This document shows, piece after piece, positions 41,873 to 50,308 of a stretch of DNA of 64,000 bases. The translations under genes were made by a program, and so were the position numbers. The stretch comes from Pigmentiphaga sp. GTDB taxonomy: Bacteria; Pseudomonadota; Gammaproteobacteria; Burkholderiales; Burkholderiaceae_B. Within the stretch, counting starts at the first letter, position 1. The number at the start of each line of letters is the position of its first letter. The stretch lies in contig JALOAI010000015.1 in NCBI GenBank assembly GCA_023228945.1, positions 62,001 through 126,000 on the forward strand, in the 5' to 3' direction. The notes below the pieces were generated by a model, which was not told where the DNA came from, made no database searches, and was given only the letters and a program-made list of their open reading frames with translations.

Positions 41873-42949
41873 ATGATTCCAACAATCCTGCATATCGCGG
41901 CCGGTCGCGACCATAGCCTCGCCTTGTTGAGCCATGGCGAAGTCTGGGGCTGGGGCGCCGAAGGCAGCGGCCGCGTGGTGCTGCCCGAGATCTGCAGCGT
42001 CGCCCCGCCCTCCACCCCCATCGTGGTGCCGGCCATCCGGTCCTTTACCCGCATCGCGGCGGGCTACGGCACCGGTTACGGCATCACCGATGATCATATT
42101 GCCTATGGCTGGGGCGCCAACCGGGCGGGACTGGCGGGGCAACCCCATGTGCTGGCCACCTTGCAGGCCGAAGCCTTGGCGGGCCTGCCCCCGGTCGCGC
42201 AGCTCGCGGTCAGCGAGTTCTATGGGCTGGCACTCACGCTCGACGGCCAGGTGCTGGAGTGGGGCCTTAGCCGCGGCGGTCCGGCGGGCGTGCGCAACCA
42301 GGGGCTGACACCGCTGGAGCTGGCGGCCGCCGCGCGGCAGGTAGCCGTAGGCCGCGGCCATGCCCTGGTCCTTACCGATGCGGGCCTGCTGGCCTGGGGC
42401 GCCAATGGCGCCGGCCAACTGGGAGCAGGCCACCTCGTCGATCAGCCAAGGCCCATCACAGTCCAGTTGCCGCCGAAACTCGAGATCCGTTCGGTGGCGG
42501 CGGGCGCCTCGCACAACCTCGCCATCGACACCGGCGGCCGGATCTGGGCCTGGGGCAGCAATCAGTATGGTCAATTGGGGCGGTCCGAACCGCGCTATAG
42601 CACACGGCCGCTGGCCGTGGAGCTTGACGAACCGGTGGTCGATGTCGCCGCCGGCATGTTCTTCTCTTTGGCCTTGGGCGCAAGCGGGCGGGTGTACTCC
42701 TGGGGCTGGAATGCCAAGGGCCAATTGGGCCGTGGCACCCAACGCCACGACCTCCGGCCAACGGTCATCCCCGGGCTGGAAGGCATTGCGCGCATCGCGG
42801 CGGGGCAAGCCCATGCGCTGGCCGCCAGCGCCCATGCCCTGTTCGCCTGGGGCGACAACGAAGCCAGCCAGCTCGGCCCCAACGGCCCCGCCAATCGCGA
42901 TCCCGAGAACCCTGGCTGGTCGCCAACGCCAGTCAGCCTCCCGGTCTGA
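41873..42949 (+). CDS. RCC1-repeat beta-propeller protein
   Basis: The 358-residue protein is made of about seven RCC1 (regulator of chromosome condensation)-type repeats: AAGRDHSLALLSHGEVWGWG, VAVGRGHALVLTDAGLLAWG and GQLGRGTQR with AAGMFFSLAL. This seven-bladed propeller is common in eukaryotes and scattered in bacteria. There is no signal peptide, so it is probably cytoplasmic. It lies 11 bp before the multicopper oxidase gene and is surely co-transcribed with it. Function is unknown; a metallochaperone or scaffold for the oxidase is possible but unsupported. Confidence 0.85.
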   Translation: MIPTILHIAAGRDHSLALLSHGEVWGWGAEGSGRVVLPEICSVAPPSTPIVVPAIRSFTRIAAGYGTGYGITDDHIAYGWGANRAGLAGQPHVLATLQAEALAGLPPVAQLAVSEFYGLALTLDGQVLEWGLSRGGPAGVRNQGLTPLELAAAARQVAVGRGHALVLTDAGLLAWGANGAGQLGAGHLVDQPRPITVQLPPKLEIRSVAAGASHNLAIDTGGRIWAWGSNQYGQLGRSEPRYSTRPLAVELDEPVVDVAAGMFFSLALGASGRVYSWGWNAKGQLGRGTQRHDLRPTVIPGLEGIARIAAGQAHALAASAHALFAWGDNEASQLGPNGPANRDPENPGWSPTPVSLPV

Positions 42950-42960
42950 AAGGAAACACC

Positions 42961-44658
42961 ATGTCGCAACCCGAGAACACCCGGCGCCAGTTCCTGCGCC
43001 TCTCTTATACCGTCGGCGCCGGCCTCGCGCTGCCTGGCTGGCTCGCCGCCTGCGGCGGCAATGACGGCGGCGATGACCCCACGCCCCCCGTAGTCGAGAC
43101 CTTCGTCGAACCCGACCGGCTGCTCTCCGAACGCGGCTTGCTCGACGTCCAGTTGCGTTTCGCCTTTGCCCACAACACGCTCGACGGGCGACCGGTACAC
43201 CTGCGCGCCATCGAAGGCGGCCTGACCGGTCCCACGCTGGAGATCCGGGCCGGCGACATGCTGCGCGTACTGGTACGCAACGACCTGCCGCCCAACCCGG
43301 CCAGCACCGAGCCCAACTGGACGTTCCGCTATCCCAACAATACCAACTTCCATACCCATGGATTGCACGTCGACCCGGGTATCGAGCGCCCCGGAGTCTA
43401 TGGCGACTACGTCGTCGACGATCCGCGCGAAGGCATCGTACCGGGCGGTACCCGGCAGCACGAGTTCAACATCGTCGAAGACCACCCTCCCGGCACCTAT
43501 TGGTACCATCCGCACCTGCATGGCGCCACGGCGGTTCAGGTGGGCAGCGGCATGGCGGGCGCCATCATCGTGCGCGGCCCGGCCGACGAGGTGCCCGAGA
43601 TCAAGGCCGCCCGCGAGCGCCTGTTCGTCTTCCAGGCGCCGCTGATCGATGCCAACGGCGAACTGGCGGACTTCGCCAGCGTCCTTGCCGTCTCCGAAAC
43701 ACCGTTCGTCATCAACGGCGTGCGACGCCCCCGCCTTGTGATGCGCCCCGGCGAAGTCCAGCGCTGGCGCTTCGTCAACGCGGCCGTGACCGGTTACCTC
43801 AATCTGGGCTTGGATGGCCATGATCTCCATCTCATCGGCCACGACGGCAATCCGCGCCGCTACCCGCAAACGATTCCGGCCGATGCGGCCGAAAGCGTGG
43901 TGATGGCGCCCGGCAACCGCGACGACGTGCTGGTCAAGGCCGGCGCGCCAGGTACCTACTATCTGCGCACCCGTGCCTACAATTCGGGCTTTCCGGTGCC
44001 GGAAGACATTCTCGCCGAGGTGGTGGTGGTGGGAGACCCGATGGACATGCCCTTGCCGGCCGGGCCCCTGCCCCTGTCCGAAATCCTCGATCCCGTCTCC
44101 GACGAAGAGCTTGCCAGCCACGGCGGCCTGAAGCGCGAGATCGTGCTGCGAGTCATCAGCAACAATAACGGCAGCCCCATTACCGACGCGCCCGCGGCCG
44201 AGTTGCTGCCGGTGCCGCCCGGCGAGCTGCCGATCTGGACGTACCAGACCGGTAATACGTTCGCCGCCAACCGGGTATTTGCGATGGGCTCCGCCACCGG
44301 GCTGCCCAGCACCGATCCGCAGATGCCAACGGTTTATTATCCGTATCAGTCATCCCGATCGATCAAGCAGACCATCGCCCTCGATAGCGTGGAGGAATGG
44401 ACGGTCTACAACATGGACGGCGTCCAGCATCCGCTGCATATCCACATCAACCCGATCTGGATCATCAAGATCAATGGCGAGCCCGTGGAACCTTTCTGGG
44501 CCGACACCATCCCGCTGCCGCGCGGCGGCACGCCTGAGGCTCCCACCTCGGTTACCTTCCGTACGCGCTTTCTCGATTATCCCGGCCCCTTCGTGATGCA
44601 TTGCCATCTTCTGGTGCACGAGGATCTCGGCATGATGCAGCGGGTGGAAGTCGTCTAA
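42961..44658 (+). CDS. Multicopper oxidase, Tat-exported lipoprotein
   Basis: The 565-residue multicopper oxidase starts with a Tat-like motif TRRQFLRLS and the lipobox LAAC, so it should be folded before export and anchored by lipid. Copper ligands are visible as HTHGLHVDPG and YHPHLHGATA in the N-terminal half, HPLHIHINP later, and the C-terminal HCHLLVHEDLGMM (type 1 plus trinuclear sites, with axial Met). It probably oxidises copper(I), iron(II) or a phenolic compound with oxygen. It shares a transcript with the RCC1 gene. The Met-rich insert of CueO is not obvious. Confidence 0.9.
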   Translation: MSQPENTRRQFLRLSYTVGAGLALPGWLAACGGNDGGDDPTPPVVETFVEPDRLLSERGLLDVQLRFAFAHNTLDGRPVHLRAIEGGLTGPTLEIRAGDMLRVLVRNDLPPNPASTEPNWTFRYPNNTNFHTHGLHVDPGIERPGVYGDYVVDDPREGIVPGGTRQHEFNIVEDHPPGTYWYHPHLHGATAVQVGSGMAGAIIVRGPADEVPEIKAARERLFVFQAPLIDANGELADFASVLAVSETPFVINGVRRPRLVMRPGEVQRWRFVNAAVTGYLNLGLDGHDLHLIGHDGNPRRYPQTIPADAAESVVMAPGNRDDVLVKAGAPGTYYLRTRAYNSGFPVPEDILAEVVVVGDPMDMPLPAGPLPLSEILDPVSDEELASHGGLKREIVLRVISNNNGSPITDAPAAELLPVPPGELPIWTYQTGNTFAANRVFAMGSATGLPSTDPQMPTVYYPYQSSRSIKQTIALDSVEEWTVYNMDGVQHPLHIHINPIWIIKINGEPVEPFWADTIPLPRGGTPEAPTSVTFRTRFLDYPGPFVMHCHLLVHEDLGMMQRVEVV

Positions 44659-44770
44659 CCCGAAGCGGCTCCAAGCCGGCTCGCCGGGTAAACGACGTTC
44701 TGGCCGAAGCCTACCGGCTCCCGCCAGAGCTCCTCCGCCCGGCTGCGGGGGCGCCTTCGGCACGCCGGCC
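44659..44770. other. Convergent spacer after the multicopper oxidase gene
   Basis: The 112-bp spacer holds GC-rich repeats (CTCCTCCGCCCGGC and GCTGCGGGGGCG around 44730-44750) that can pair weakly. No gene, and no strong terminator with a T-run. Confidence 0.3.
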
Positions 44771-46897
44771 TCACACGGGGTGATAGCGGCCCCGCGCGCG
44801 AGCCATCTCGCGCAGGGCCACCGGCACCTCGAAGCGCTCGCCATGCCGCCGGGCCAGGCGGTCGCAGGCTTCGACGAAGGCCTCGGCGCCCAGGGTATCG
44901 ATTTGCCCGAGCACGCCGCCCAGCACCGCCGGAAATCCCCAACCCAGCAAAGCGCCAACGTCGGCATCACGAGGGCTGACGATGCCTTCGGCGACACAGC
45001 GTGCCGCCTCGAGTGATTGTGAGAACATGAGGCGCTCCCGCACTTCGTCCAACGTGGGCTGCTCAGGAACCGGCGGAAACATCTTGGCCAGGCCCGGCCA
45101 TAAACGCTTGCCGCCTTCCTTCGGATAATCGTAGAACCCCTTGCCCGCCTTGCGGCCAGGCCGGTCGAGCTGCTCCACCATCGCGGTCAGTACGGCGTCC
45201 TGCGGCTGCTCGCGATACGCCTCGCCTTGATCCGCCCTGGCCTGCCGCATGGCCTTGTACAGTAATTCGATCGAGAACTCGTCGATCAGCGCCAGCGGCG
45301 GCATGGGCATGCCGGCCATCCGCCCGGCATTCTCGATCAGCGCCGGGGCCACTCCTTCGCCCAGCATGGTCATGGCTTCGTAGGGGTACATGCCGAATGC
45401 CCGGTTGGCGTAAAAGGCCGGACAATCATTGACCACGATCGGCGTCTTGCGTATGCGCTTGGCGAAGTCCAGGGCATGCGCAATCGTCGCCTCGGACGTC
45501 CGCTCGCCACGGATGACTTCGATGAGCGGCATTTTCTCGATTGGCGAGAAAAAGTGCAGGCCCAAGAACCGCTCCGGCCGCTGCGAGTTCCTGGCCAGGC
45601 TGGTGATCGGCAGCGTGGACGTATTGGAGGCGAGCAACGCGTCGGCGTCCATCGCGGCTTCGGCGCGGCGCATGACTTCGGCCTTCACCTCACGATTCTC
45701 AAATACGGCTTCGATCACCAGTTGGCATCCCGCCAGGTCCCGGTAGTCGGCGGTGCAGCGTACCCGATCGAGCGCGGCCTCGCGCTGTGCCGCCGACAGT
45801 CTTCCCTTGGCGACCAGGGCGTCCATCACTTTCGCGCCGTACGCCTTGCCTTTCTCGGCCGCTTCGACGTTGACATCGAGCAGCACGACGTCAAGGTCCG
45901 CCTGCGCGCAGACATAAGCCAGCCCCGCGCCCATCATGCCCGCGCCGAGCACGCCCACCCGGCTGTAGTCGCGAAGCGGCACGTCCCGGGGCCGATCCGC
46001 CAGGCGGTTGGCCTCGCCCAGCGAGAAGAACAACAAGCGGATCATGTTCTTGGTGGCGGCCGAGGTGGCCAAGCGTGCGAACTGACGCTGTTCGATCCGC
46101 AGGCCGGTGTCGATGTCGACCTGGCAGCCATCGTAGACGCAGGCCAGGATGGCTGCCGGAGCCGGGTACAGCCCCTGGGTCTTGCTCATCAGTGCCGCCG
46201 ATGCGCCGAAGAAAATTTGCATGGGCCCCGGAGTTTGTGGCCCGCCGCCAGGGAACCTGAAGCCCTTGGCATCCCAGGACTTGATGGCGGCCCCCTCACC
46301 GGCCGCCAACAGCCAGGCGCGCGCCCGGGTCAGGAGTTCGCCGGGCGGCACGACTTCGTCGATGATGCCGGCTTCGAGCGCCGCTTCCGGCGCCACCTTG
46401 CGGCCTTCCAGCAGGTATGGCAAGGCTTTGCCGATGCCGATCATGCGTGGCAGGCGCTGGGTGCCGCCAGCCGCCGGCAGCAGCCCCAGGGTCACTTCGG
46501 GCAATCCCAGCCGGATTCCCGGATCAGCCGCGGCGATGCGCCGGTGGCAGGCCAGAGCCAGCTCCAGCCCGCCGCCCAGCGCCGTACCGTTAATGGCGGC
46601 GACAAACGGTTTGCCCGAGGTTTCCAGCCGCCGCAGGATGGCGCTGACGGGTCCGCTGGCGGCCATCGACGCTTCGATGCCATCGATGCGGCGGATCAAG
46701 TCGAGGTCGCCCCCTGCCACGAAGTCCTTGCGCGAGGATGTGACGATGACGCCCTTGACCATCGGGTCGCCGATGGCGCGCTTCACGGCGGCCTCGAACG
46801 CCGCGATGCTGGCTTCGTTCATCACGTTGGTGGGCCGGTCGGTCACGTTCCAGCTCAGCGTGGCGATCCCATCCGCGTCAGTCTTGTAATCGATCAT
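44771..46897 (-). CDS. FadJ-like enoyl-CoA hydratase / 3-hydroxyacyl-CoA dehydrogenase
   Basis: The 708-residue bifunctional enzyme has a crotonase domain (about 1-190; SSRKDFVAGGDLDLI, ALGGGLELALACHRR, GLLPAAGGTQRLPR). The NAD-binding domain has VGVLGAGMMGAGLAYVCA near 315, SNTSTLPITS and HFFSPIEKMPLIEVI, and the C-terminal 3HCDH domains follow. It performs two successive beta-oxidation steps. Its start is 20 bp after the thiolase stop. It is the last gene of a long minus-strand cluster that includes a Liv importer and CoA ligase. Confidence 0.92.
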   Translation of the reverse strand: MIDYKTDADGIATLSWNVTDRPTNVMNEASIAAFEAAVKRAIGDPMVKGVIVTSSRKDFVAGGDLDLIRRIDGIEASMAASGPVSAILRRLETSGKPFVAAINGTALGGGLELALACHRRIAAADPGIRLGLPEVTLGLLPAAGGTQRLPRMIGIGKALPYLLEGRKVAPEAALEAGIIDEVVPPGELLTRARAWLLAAGEGAAIKSWDAKGFRFPGGGPQTPGPMQIFFGASAALMSKTQGLYPAPAAILACVYDGCQVDIDTGLRIEQRQFARLATSAATKNMIRLLFFSLGEANRLADRPRDVPLRDYSRVGVLGAGMMGAGLAYVCAQADLDVVLLDVNVEAAEKGKAYGAKVMDALVAKGRLSAAQREAALDRVRCTADYRDLAGCQLVIEAVFENREVKAEVMRRAEAAMDADALLASNTSTLPITSLARNSQRPERFLGLHFFSPIEKMPLIEVIRGERTSEATIAHALDFAKRIRKTPIVVNDCPAFYANRAFGMYPYEAMTMLGEGVAPALIENAGRMAGMPMPPLALIDEFSIELLYKAMRQARADQGEAYREQPQDAVLTAMVEQLDRPGRKAGKGFYDYPKEGGKRLWPGLAKMFPPVPEQPTLDEVRERLMFSQSLEAARCVAEGIVSPRDADVGALLGWGFPAVLGGVLGQIDTLGAEAFVEACDRLARRHGERFEVPVALREMARARGRYHPV

Positions 46898-46917
46898 GTT
46901 TCCAGGCTCCTGCGCAT

Positions 46918-48126
46918 TCAGACGCGTTCGATGATCATCACCGAGCCCATGCCGCCGCCCACGCAAAGGGTCACGAGGCCGGTGCCCAGGTCGCGGCGTT
47001 CCAGTTCGTCGAGCAAGGTGCCCAGCAGCATGGCGCCAGTGGCGCCCAGCGGATGTCCCATGGCGATCGCGCCGCCATTGACGTTGACCTTGTCGTGCGG
47101 CACCCCCAGGGTTTCCATGAAGAGCAGGACCACGGCCGCGAATGCCTCGTTGCATTCGAAGAGATCGATGTCGCCCGGCTGCATGCCCGCCCGCCGCAGC
47201 GCCGAGCGCGCGGCTTTGGCGGGGCCGGTGAGCATGATGGTCGGTTCGCTGCCGATCGCGCCGAAAGCCCGAACCCGCGCGCGGGGCCGCACGCCGAGGC
47301 GCTTGGCCATCGACTCGCTGCCGATCAACACGGCCGCCGCGCCGTCGACGATGCCCGAAGAGTTGCCGGCGTGGTGTACGTGCTCGATGGCGGCCACCTG
47401 GGGATAGCGCTGCAGGGCCATGGCGTCGAAGCCCATCTTCTCGCCCAGGGTTTTGAACGAAGGCTCCAGCGCCGCCAGCGATTCCGCCGTGGTATCGGCC
47501 CGCACATGCTCGTCGCGCTCGAGGATCAGCTGGCCGTTGATGTCTGCCACGGGCACGATGGAGCGCGCAAAATGCTTCTCGGCCCAGGCGGCCGCGGCGC
47601 GGCGCTGGCTTTCGGCGGCATAGGCATCCACGTCGCGGCGGCTGTAGCCGTGCAGGGTGGCGATCAAATCGGCCGACACGCCCTGGGGAACGATGTGATT
47701 GGGCAGGGTGATCTGCGGATCCGTGACCCAAGCGCCGCCGCCGGCGAACATCGGCACCCGCGACATGCTTTCCACGCCGCCGCCGATGATGAGATCGGCC
47801 TGGCCCGCCATGACCATGGCCGAGGCAAAGTTGCAGGCCTCGAGGCCCGAGCCGCAGAAGCGATTGATCTGCACACCCGGCACTTCCCGGAAACCCGCCG
47901 CCGACAGGGTGGCCGCCTTGGCGATATTGGAAGCCTGCTCCAGCGAGGGCTCGCCACAGCCCAGGATGACATCGGCCAGCATCTCGGGGGCGAAGCCGCT
48001 GCGCTGGCGCAAGGCCTCCAGTGTTTGTGCCGCCAGACGCGCCGGCGCCATCTCGTGCAGGCCGCCACTGGAGCGGCCCTTGCCGCGGGGTGTACGCACG
48101 GCATCCAGTATGTAGGCATCACTCAT
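46918..48126 (-). CDS. Acetyl-CoA C-acyltransferase (thiolase)
   Basis: The 402-residue degradative thiolase shows Cys91 (VQINRFCGSGLEACNF), NVNGGAIAMGHPLGATG and VTLCVGGGMGSVM. All catalytic elements (Cys, His, Cys) are present. It cleaves the 3-ketoacyl-CoA made by the neighbouring FadJ-like protein. The start at 48126 gives the standard N-terminus MSDAYILDAVRTPRGKG. It is second to last in the minus-strand run and is separated by 35 bp from the preceding hydratase gene. Confidence 0.93.
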   Translation of the reverse strand: MSDAYILDAVRTPRGKGRSSGGLHEMAPARLAAQTLEALRQRSGFAPEMLADVILGCGEPSLEQASNIAKAATLSAAGFREVPGVQINRFCGSGLEACNFASAMVMAGQADLIIGGGVESMSRVPMFAGGGAWVTDPQITLPNHIVPQGVSADLIATLHGYSRRDVDAYAAESQRRAAAAWAEKHFARSIVPVADINGQLILERDEHVRADTTAESLAALEPSFKTLGEKMGFDAMALQRYPQVAAIEHVHHAGNSSGIVDGAAAVLIGSESMAKRLGVRPRARVRAFGAIGSEPTIMLTGPAKAARSALRRAGMQPGDIDLFECNEAFAAVVLLFMETLGVPHDKVNVNGGAIAMGHPLGATGAMLLGTLLDELERRDLGTGLVTLCVGGGMGSVMIIERV

Positions 48127-48161
48127 CGATACATCCCGTGATCAAGACAGTGGAAAAACAA

Positions 48162-48959
48162 TCAGCGGCCGACGAACCGCGGCTCGCGTCGCTGTTGAAA
48201 GGCGGCCATGCCTTCGCGCAGGTCGGCGCTGTTGAACACCCGCCGCAACCGGCGGGTTTCGTGCTCGAACATGGTGTCGAACCCGCCACCGTCCAGCAGA
48301 ATCCGCTTGGAACCCATGAACGCCTGGGTCGGCCCCTGCGCAATCTCCAGAGCGAGAGCGGTGGCTTGCGCCATCAACTGCCCGGCCGGCAGCGCGCGAT
48401 TGACCAGGCGCAACGACGCCGCCTCGCCGCCGGAGAGCAGCCGGCCGGTATAAATGAGCTCGCTGGCCAGACCGAAGCCCAGGCGGTTGAGCAGGATGTG
48501 GTGGGCGCCGCTATCCGGCACCATACCGAGCCGCCGAAAGGGACTGCCCAGCAAGGCGTCATCGGTCACCAGCACGATGTCGCAGCACAACGCCAGACCA
48601 AAGCCGAAGCCCAGCGCGGGGCCGGCCACCGCGGCAATCGTGGGCACCGGCAGCTCGCGCAGCTCCCGCAGCACGGGCCCCACGATCTCGGTGAGCGTGA
48701 TCACGGGATCGTCCACCGCGGAATTGATGGATGTCACGTCCCAGCCAGCGGAAAAAACCGTATCGGCGCCATGCAGCAGCACCGCGCGCGCGCCTTCGCC
48801 CACGGCCTGCGACAAGGCGTCGCGCAAGGCGTGGGCATTCTCGGCCCGAAAGCTGTTGCGCGGTTGCGGCAAGGCAAGCTGGATCACGGCGAGCGGCCCG
48901 TCGTGCCGGCGATGGATGCCGGCATTGGCATGGCCGGCGGGAGAAATCGGTTCCATCAT
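48162..48959 (-). CDS. Enoyl-CoA hydratase/isomerase family protein
   Basis: The 265-residue crotonase has oxyanion-hole segments DTVFSAGWDVTSI and AAVAGPALGFGFGLALCCD, and the active-site region LGMVPDSGAHHILLNRLG. The form VPDSG is closer to isomerase/PaaG-type members than to classic hydratases, so double-bond isomerisation or ring opening is as likely as hydration. It lies between the acyl-CoA dehydrogenase and thiolase genes in the minus-strand cluster. Start at 48959 or 48956 (two adjacent Met codons). Confidence 0.85.
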   Translation of the reverse strand: MMEPISPAGHANAGIHRRHDGPLAVIQLALPQPRNSFRAENAHALRDALSQAVGEGARAVLLHGADTVFSAGWDVTSINSAVDDPVITLTEIVGPVLRELRELPVPTIAAVAGPALGFGFGLALCCDIVLVTDDALLGSPFRRLGMVPDSGAHHILLNRLGFGLASELIYTGRLLSGGEAASLRLVNRALPAGQLMAQATALALEIAQGPTQAFMGSKRILLDGGGFDTMFEHETRRLRRVFNSADLREGMAAFQQRREPRFVGR

Positions 48960-48983
48960 TGACTCCTGGTGGCTGGCGGCGGC

Positions 48984-50120
48984 TCATAGATTGCGCGCGA
49001 TCAGTTCCTTCATGATCTCGTTGGTACCGCCGTAGATTCGTTGCGCCCGTGCGTCGACATAGGCTCGCGCGATGGCGGTCTCGGCCATGAAGCCGTACCC
49101 GCCGTGCAGTTGCACGCAGGCGTCGACGACCTTGCCCTGCAGATCGGTGCACCAGTACTTGGCCATCGCCGCCGCCTCGGCATCGAGGCGGTCCGCCACC
49201 AGATCACAGAGGCATTGGTCGACGAAGGTCCGGCCCAGCCGGATCTCGGTTTTAAGCTCGGCCAGCAGGAAGCGCGTATGCTGAAAGTCGGCGATGGCCT
49301 GACCGAAGGCGCGCCGTTCGCGCACGTAGTCGAGCGTCATGCGATAGGCGTCTTCGGCCGCCGCCACCGCCGAGACCGCGATCTGCAGGCGCTCCCAGGG
49401 CAGCTCCCGCATCAAGTAGCCGAACCCGGCACCGGGCTCGCCGAGGCAATGATCGGCCGGCACCGGCACATCTTCGAAAAAGAGCTCCCCGGTATCCTGC
49501 GACTGCAAGCCCATTTTCTTCAGCGGCTTGCCGCGCCGCACCCCTGGCAGAGTGGTGTCCACCACCAGCAGGCTGATGCCCCGGCCGCCCTCGCCCGCTT
49601 CGGTACGGGCCACCACGATCACCAGATCGCAGGTGCTGGCGTTGGAGATGAAGGTCTTGGCGCCGTTGAGCGTGTAATGGCCGTCGCGCAGCGTGGCCCG
49701 GGAGCGGATGGCCTTGACGTCCGAGCCGCCATCGGGCTCGGTCATGGCCAGGGCGCCGATGGCGTTGCCACGCACCATGGCGGGCAGCCAGCGGGTCTTG
49801 AGCGCATCGCTGCCGTAGTGCAGAAAATAGTTGGTGACGATCTCCGAATGCATCGTGAGCGACAGGCCGAAGTTGCTGTAGGGCGCGGCCGCCTCGAGCA
49901 CCACCACGGAGTACAAGAAATCCGCGCCGGGCCCGCCCAGCGCTTCGGGTACGGTGGGACACAACAAACCCAGATCGCCCGCTCGCTGGAAAACCCGGCG
50001 ATCGAAACTGCCCTGCTCGGCCCAGCCCCGCAGCTTGGGGCCGACCTCCTCCGCCAGGAAGCGCCTCACCGTCTCGCGAAACAACTCGTGCCCAGGGCCA
50101 AAAATCGTTCTCGTTGCCAT
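48984..50120 (-). CDS. Acyl-CoA dehydrogenase
   Basis: The 378-residue flavin-dependent dehydrogenase has ALAMTEPDGGSDVKAIRS (FAD binding), LNGAKTFISNASTCDLVIVV, RRAFGQAIADFQHTRF and QLHGGYGFMAETAIARAY. The C-terminal YGGTNEIMKELI is typical; its Glu is in the usual position of a catalytic base. It makes the trans-2-enoyl-CoA from an acyl-CoA. The ATG at 50120 starts the family sequence. Promoter-side motif C lies about 70 bp upstream, so a new transcription unit may begin here, after the LuxR gene. Confidence 0.9.
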   Translation of the reverse strand: MATRTIFGPGHELFRETVRRFLAEEVGPKLRGWAEQGSFDRRVFQRAGDLGLLCPTVPEALGGPGADFLYSVVVLEAAAPYSNFGLSLTMHSEIVTNYFLHYGSDALKTRWLPAMVRGNAIGALAMTEPDGGSDVKAIRSRATLRDGHYTLNGAKTFISNASTCDLVIVVARTEAGEGGRGISLLVVDTTLPGVRRGKPLKKMGLQSQDTGELFFEDVPVPADHCLGEPGAGFGYLMRELPWERLQIAVSAVAAAEDAYRMTLDYVRERRAFGQAIADFQHTRFLLAELKTEIRLGRTFVDQCLCDLVADRLDAEAAAMAKYWCTDLQGKVVDACVQLHGGYGFMAETAIARAYVDARAQRIYGGTNEIMKELIARNL

Positions 50121-50308
50121 GGCTGGCAGTATGCGGCCGCCCGCCCGCCCCGATATCGTCTTAAGCGACGAATTACCGGCTCTCCCGCCTAGGACTATCC
50201 CCAATCGCCGGGGCGGCCGACACGATGATCGTGGGTGTGCCGGCCCCGCCTTGGCGCGGGAGGCCGCTCCCGGAGCATGGGCCCGCGCCGCGGGCCGAGG
50301 CGCCCCTC
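50121..50308. other. Promoter region between the LuxR-type gene and ACAD operon
   Basis: The 188-bp space upstream of the acyl-CoA dehydrogenase gene contains motif C at 50189-50201. It also holds a GC-rich inverted segment (GGGCCCGCGCCGCGGGCC around 50279-50296) close to the end of the LuxR-type gene, a possible terminator without T-run. No gene. Confidence 0.4.
50189..50201 (-). promoter_or_regulatory. Shared CCTAG promoter motif, site C
   Basis: Reading toward the acyl-CoA dehydrogenase gene (minus strand) this is GGGATAGTCCTAG, about 70-80 bp before its start. It matches sites A, B and D in orientation, the leading GGG and the CCTAG end. Confidence 0.45.

Noticed and set aside
44771..47731. 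A 986-codon open frame on the minus strand
   Set aside because: The N-terminal part is the thiolase gene in a shifted frame; the real FadJ-like protein begins at 46897.
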